Source: Polaromonas sp. OV174 (GTDB lineage: Bacteria > Pseudomonadota > Gammaproteobacteria > Burkholderiales > Burkholderiaceae_C). From it: a DNA stretch of 64,000 nucleotides. Positions within the stretch are counted from its first letter, which is position 1. Each line of letters opens with the position of its first letter. A program made the position numbers and the translations under genes. Shown piece by piece: positions 60,401-64,000 of the stretch. The notes under the pieces are model-generated. The model made no database searches, was not told the origin of the DNA, and worked only from the letters and a program-made list of their open reading frames with translations. The stretch is taken from assembly GCF_900112285.1 (NCBI RefSeq), contig NZ_FOKZ01000012.1, positions 62,001 through 126,000 on the forward strand. Direction: 5' to 3'.

Positions 60401-61642
60401 ATGTCCACCGTGTCAGCTCTGGCCTCAGCACTCGCTGTCGGCGCCCTGATTGGCCTCGAACGCGGTTGGCGCGAGCGCGAGCGCGCTGAAGGGAGCCGCG
60501 TCGCGGGATTGCGAACATTCTCGCTGTTTGGCTTGTTGGGCGGCGTGCTCGGCGTCCTGAGCGTCACCCTGGGCCCCTGGCCATTGGTCACAGGGTTCGC
60601 CGGCTTGTCCATTCTCGCTGCGGTATCCTATCGCGAGAACGTTCGTATCCATGGCAGTTTGAGCGTAACTACCGCTGTCGCCGCGCTGCTGACGTACTCT
60701 CTCGGCGCGCTGGCCGGCGTCGGCCAAGCCGCCATCGCGGTCGGCGCGGCGGTCGTCGTGGCGATGTTGCTCGATCTTAAGCCCACGCTGCACCGCTGGC
60801 TGCGATTGGTGGAGCACCGTGAGCTCAGCGCGGCGCTGCAGCTGCTCGTGCTATCGGTTGTCATCCTGCCGCTGTTGCCTGACGCTGGGTACGGCCCCTA
60901 TGACGCGTTGAACCCTTATCGTTTATGGTGGGCGGTCGTCCTGATCGCCGGTCTGTCTCTGTGCGGCCATATCGCGATGCGACTCACCGGGCCCCAGCGC
61001 GGGATCTTCTGGACCGGCTTGCTTGGCGGACTCGCCTCCTCGACCGTAACCACGCTCACGCTCAGTAGGCGTGCCCGAGCGGAACCGGGGCTCACCGATG
61101 CCGCAGCGGCCGGCACGTTGGCCGCTTGCGGAATGATGTTTCTGCGCATGACGGTGATCGTATTCTCGCTTCAGCCTGCGCTCGGTCGACCGCTGGGAAT
61201 TCCAATGGTAGCAGCGGGCATCGCGCTACTCGGCATGGGCACATGGCAGTGGAAGCAGCTCGCATCTGGAGTCGACGATGTCGCACCGTTCGACCTGAGC
61301 ACGGCGCTTGGCTTCGGTGCGTTTCTCGGCGTGATGGCTGTGCTGACCCAAGCCTGCAAAGAGTGGCTCGGCAACCCCGGCTTGTATGCGTTGGCGGCAC
61401 TGTCTGGGCTGGCCGATGTTGACGCAATCGTCGTCACCGTGATGCAAATGCAGGCCGCAGGCAGCTTGGCGGTGGCCGCCACCGTGACGGTTGTGGGCAT
61501 TGCTGTCGCGGCCAACATGGTGGCGAAGGCGTCGATCGCGGCAGTTACTGGCGGGGCGTCGCTCGGCCGCCGTGTCGCGGTCGGCTACTGCCTTTCGATC
61601 GCCTCTGGCTCAGCGGCGGCCATCATTATGATGCTTGCGTGA
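60401..61642 (+). CDS. MgtC/SapB-like membrane protein with DUF4010
   Basis: 413 residues from the ATG at 60401; in-frame ATGs upstream at 60332 and 60263 are possible. The N-terminal 130 residues are MgtC-like (ALIGLERGWRERERAEGSRV, AGLRTFSLFGLLGG) and the rest is a DUF4010 domain, giving about 12 helices in all. The function is unknown; the MgtC part suggests a role in ion stress. It follows the P-type ATPase. Confidence 0.82.
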   Translation: MSTVSALASALAVGALIGLERGWRERERAEGSRVAGLRTFSLFGLLGGVLGVLSVTLGPWPLVTGFAGLSILAAVSYRENVRIHGSLSVTTAVAALLTYSLGALAGVGQAAIAVGAAVVVAMLLDLKPTLHRWLRLVEHRELSAALQLLVLSVVILPLLPDAGYGPYDALNPYRLWWAVVLIAGLSLCGHIAMRLTGPQRGIFWTGLLGGLASSTVTTLTLSRRARAEPGLTDAAAAGTLAACGMMFLRMTVIVFSLQPALGRPLGIPMVAAGIALLGMGTWQWKQLASGVDDVAPFDLSTALGFGAFLGVMAVLTQACKEWLGNPGLYALAALSGLADVDAIVVTVMQMQAAGSLAVAATVTVVGIAVAANMVAKASIAAVTGGASLGRRVAVGYCLSIASGSAAAIIMMLA

Positions 61643-61815
61643 GCAAGCTTACAAGGACCTCGCGCTCACGGGAAACTGATCACGGCACCTAGTCCGGGAC
61701 CAGATCTGACCGCACCCGCATTCATTTCACCACGTCAACCACATCAAGAAAGACCCAGACTCCCTGGGACGCGGCTAGCACCCCGTTCACCGCGCCTCCA
61801 TCCATGTCCGCGCAG

Positions 61816-61829
61816 TTGATCTAGATCAA
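61816..61829 (+). promoter_or_regulatory. Fnr/FixK-type operator, perfect palindrome
   Basis: TTGATCTAGATCAA is the ideal form of the site. The start point is predicted near 61864, with TAAGCT (61852-61857) as -10 and a 19-base leader containing AAGGAG. Confidence 0.75.
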
Positions 61830-61882
61830 CCCCGGGGCCGGATCCGCCCCCTAAGCTGACAACTATTAATAAGGAGAAAAAA

Positions 61883-62326
61883 ATGTACAACCGCATCCTT
61901 GTCGCCACCGATGACTCAACGCTTTCGAAAAAGGCCGTTCGTAGCGCAATCGAGTTGGCCGCTAGCATTGACGCCACTTTGGTGGCGCTCTACGTCGTGC
62001 CGCGCTACCCGGTGAGCTACTTCGAGGGCGGCATTTCGATCTCGCCCCAGGAAGTCAGCCGCATCGAAAAGCAGTGGGCCGACAGCGGCCAGGCAATAGT
62101 CGATGCCGTAAAGGAGGCCGCCCACGTTGAAGGCGTGAAGGCCAGGGCCGTGGTGGCGCGTTCAAACTTGGTAGCCGAGTCAATCATGGCAGCCGCGAAG
62201 AAACACAAATGCGACCTCATCGTCATGGCTTCGCATGGCCGCAAGGGTATCAAGCGCATCCTGCTGGGAAGCGAAACCCAGCATGTACTAACCCACAGCA
62301 GTATTCCCGTGCTAGTGTTGCGCTGA
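61883..62326 (+). CDS. universal stress protein (UspA family)
   Basis: 147 residues with AAGGAG before the ATG. N-terminal RILVATDDSTLSKKAVRS and the ATP-binding motif ASHGRKGIKRILLGSETQHV near 115-135. It is followed after 25 bases by a second usp gene, so the two form a bicistronic unit under a perfect Fnr/FixK-type site. Confidence 0.92.
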   Translation: MYNRILVATDDSTLSKKAVRSAIELAASIDATLVALYVVPRYPVSYFEGGISISPQEVSRIEKQWADSGQAIVDAVKEAAHVEGVKARAVVARSNLVAESIMAAAKKHKCDLIVMASHGRKGIKRILLGSETQHVLTHSSIPVLVLR

Positions 62327-62351
62327 AACGGTTCTCACTCAGGAGAAGAAG

Positions 62352-62774
62352 ATGAAAATCCTGTTCGCCGCTGACGGTAGCAAATTCACCAAGAAAGCCC
62401 TGGCCTTTCTCGTCACCCACGAAAGCCTGGCCGGCCCCGAGGACGAACTGGTCGTTCTCAACGTGCAGCCACCCGTTCCGCCGCGCGTCAAGACCATGGT
62501 GGGAGCCGCTACGGTAAATGCATACCACCGAGATGAGGCGAATAGGGTGCTCGAGCCGATCGAACGCTTTCTAAAGCGCCACAAGATGCAGTTTCACACA
62601 GCCTGGGTAGTTGGTATTCCCGCAATGGAAGTCATCCGCGCCGCCACGCGCGAGCAGGCACACATGATCGTCATGGGCACTCATGGCCACGACCTGCTAG
62701 GTCGTGCAATTATGGGGAGCGTGGCACAACGCGTAGTCACCGACAGCGAAATCCCAGTATTGCTGGTCAAATAA
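62352..62774 (+). CDS. universal stress protein (UspA family)
   Basis: 140 residues, AGGAGAAG before the ATG. It starts MKILFAADGSKFTKKALAF and ends with GTHGHDLLGRAIMGSVAQRV, the nucleotide-binding loop. It is less similar to the preceding usp than tandem duplicates would be, so they are probably distinct paralogues forming a heteromer or acting separately. Confidence 0.92.
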   Translation: MKILFAADGSKFTKKALAFLVTHESLAGPEDELVVLNVQPPVPPRVKTMVGAATVNAYHRDEANRVLEPIERFLKRHKMQFHTAWVVGIPAMEVIRAATREQAHMIVMGTHGHDLLGRAIMGSVAQRVVTDSEIPVLLVK

Positions 62775-62799
62775 GGCCTTTAGCAGCTGTAAACCTCGT

Positions 62800-62880
62800 T
62801 TCACGAGCCTGCCTCCGACACCCATCGGGCTTGAGACGATGGGACGCAAAGCTGCCAAGCGGAGTAGTCCCCGCGAATGA
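62800..62880 (+). ncRNA. candidate c-di-GMP-I (GEMM) riboswitch aptamer, degenerate
   Basis: A perfect 7-bp hairpin (CCCATCG at 62821, CGATGGG at 62837) is followed immediately by ACGCAAAGC, together GGGACGCAAAGC, the best conserved part of the GEMM-I aptamer. A second hairpin (GCGG at 62859, CCGC at 62871) with a GGAGTAG segment lies where the second arm should be. The first loop is larger than the usual GNRA tetraloop, and no clear plus-strand gene follows, so it may be a relic. Confidence 0.35.
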
Positions 62881-63064
62881 CCACGTCTTCGTTAGACGGC
62901 CTATCCCGGCCTAAAACCCGATCCGACAGCCCGTGAATTGGCAGAGCTGTACAGGCCGACCGAGTATGAACAACTCTTGGCCATCGGCGTAGGCAAGCGC
63001 GCCCTCCATGCATATTGTTGCGAAGTACGCGCGGATACTACCAAGTGAAGGTGCTCGGTAAAAA

Positions 63065-64000
63065 CTAATGCACCTGGCGCGTAAGGATAGCATTAACCCA
63101 CCACTGTTCACGATCACGCGCTGAACGCCAGTAGCGATTATTCGCGTGAATTGCCATATCCTCGTACCACCTCGGATACCTGGTTGGCTCAGAAACAGTG
63201 AAGCTCCCTAGGGTGTGGCGTGGTGTCCACAGCAGTCCCGCCCGTCGAATCTCACTACACTGTTTTAATGCGGTAAACGCCGAATCAAAGGAAAAACAGA
63301 AATCACGTCGTTGTCCATCTAGTTCGGTGCGAATAGTTTCTCTAACAACACGGTGACGCGGAATATACAGTCTCAAGGAGTCCTCTCCGAAGTACTGTTG
63401 TCGCAGCCGAAGGTCGGTCGTTCGAACGGAGCGAATATCCTTCACAACAAATCCGCGATATAGCTCGAGCAATAGCCCTGCATCCTCGCGTTGCCCTCCA
63501 AGTAGGCCCAACATTCGGATAGACAAGCTGGTGAAAATAGCGAGTGCTGAGAACGCGGCATCTTCAGCCTCCATTGGAAATATATCGCAAAGCCAATCGC
63601 GGTAGATGGCGAGCTTGTGCGGCCCTTTCATGAAGCTCTTCATCAAGTACTGTCGTAGGCCAAACTGATTGGCCAACCTGGCTCGCCACCAATCTAGGAC
63701 TGCACAACATGGACAGCTGTCGGCTGGCATCAGCAGATAATACTCATTGCCGTAAAACGCAATGTATTCATAACTGAATGCAAGTCGTCGATACCTTCCA
63801 TGGCCGCAGATTTGACGAACCTTCTTCGCAAGATGGCGCCCCACCGACTTGTAAATCCGCATCAGTTCGAGTAATCGATCTTCGACATATTCACCGTCTG
63901 CATCGTCAACGCTTTCACGTGTGACCGTGTCATGCCTCCGAATGCGAATATTCGCAGGCCCTCGGATGCAGGTATCTAGACCAAATAGCCAAGGAGGATG
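63065..64000 (-). CDS. unrecognised protein, 5' end beyond the window
   Basis: The frame is open from the window edge to the stop at 63065 (311 codons). An internal Met at 63862 would give 265 residues, but the sequence upstream (IRGPANIRIRRHDTVTRESV, ADGEYVEDRLLEL) also looks like protein, so the gene probably starts outside. It is soluble and rich in Arg, Trp, Tyr and Cys. Notable features are a CPCC motif (MPADSCPCCAVLDWWRARL), a hydrophobic helix (AALAIFTSLSIRMLGLLG-like) and a WYEDMAIHANNRYW C-terminal part. Lower GC than the stress cluster suggests separate origin. No family is recognised. Confidence 0.6.
   Translation of the reverse strand, partial: HPPWLFGLDTCIRGPANIRIRRHDTVTRESVDDADGEYVEDRLLELMRIYKSVGRHLAKKVRQICGHGRYRRLAFSYEYIAFYGNEYYLLMPADSCPCCAVLDWWRARLANQFGLRQYLMKSFMKGPHKLAIYRDWLCDIFPMEAEDAAFSALAIFTSLSIRMLGLLGGQREDAGLLLELYRGFVVKDIRSVRTTDLRLRQQYFGEDSLRLYIPRHRVVRETIRTELDGQRRDFCFSFDSAFTALKQCSEIRRAGLLWTPRHTLGSFTVSEPTRYPRWYEDMAIHANNRYWRSARDREQWWVNAILTRQVH

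Overview
The window looks like chromosome or genomic-island DNA from a high-GC betaproteobacterium, probably Burkholderiales and Comamonadaceae-like. This is inferred from the polyhydroxyalkanoate genes (phaB, a phasin, a broken phaC), the Fnr/FixK-type regulator, IS3/IS30/Tn3-type mobile remnants and overall codon use. No rRNA, tRNA or CRISPR array was recognised.

Layout. (1) 1-13.0 kb: an IS3-family remnant abuts a 5'-truncated cyclic beta-1,2-glucan synthase-like gene, which converges on a full-length cyclic glucan synthase. (2) 13.0-25.1 kb: a mobile, mosaic stretch. It holds an internally deleted IS3 derivative, an AT-rich block of short repeats, an MFS transporter, a truncated DUF2127 gene, a two-gene OLD-nuclease/UvrD-helicase (Gabija-like) defence pair, a Tn4651-type tnpT/tnpS-like resolution module with a Tn3-type terminal repeat, small hypothetical genes and several IS fragments. 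(3) 25.1-31.1 kb: a leftward copper/silver operon (Met-rich lipoprotein, small membrane proteins, methyltransferase-like protein, HMA chaperone, P1B-type ATPase), ending in a beta-propeller gene cut by an integrase fragment. (4) 31.3-32.1 kb: fragments of cusA, crcB and a marR-like gene side by side. (5) 32.3-62.8 kb: a large stress and low-oxygen type cluster. It includes five universal stress proteins, a beta-CASP nuclease, an acyl-CoA synthetase/GNAT fusion, a TraR/DksA-like protein, phasin, PhaB, Hsp20, BON protein, two alcohol dehydrogenases, an AMP-phosphorylase-type enzyme with PRPP synthase, a cation P-type ATPase, an MgtC-like protein, a two-component system with a probable haem PAS sensor, and a Crp/Fnr regulator without the N-terminal cysteine cluster. 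(6) 62.8-64 kb: a possible c-di-GMP riboswitch remnant and an unrecognised gene running off the window.

How it fits together. A 14-bp palindromic site, TTG[A/C]-N6-[T/G]CAA (the classic Fnr/FixK type), occurs exactly eleven times in intergenic DNA between 31 and 62 kb. In several cases it lies about 41 bp upstream of a plausible -10/start. The simplest reading is that the locally encoded kinase, response regulator and Fnr-like protein control the surrounding stress genes and perhaps the copper operon as one regulon. This is inference from sequence only.
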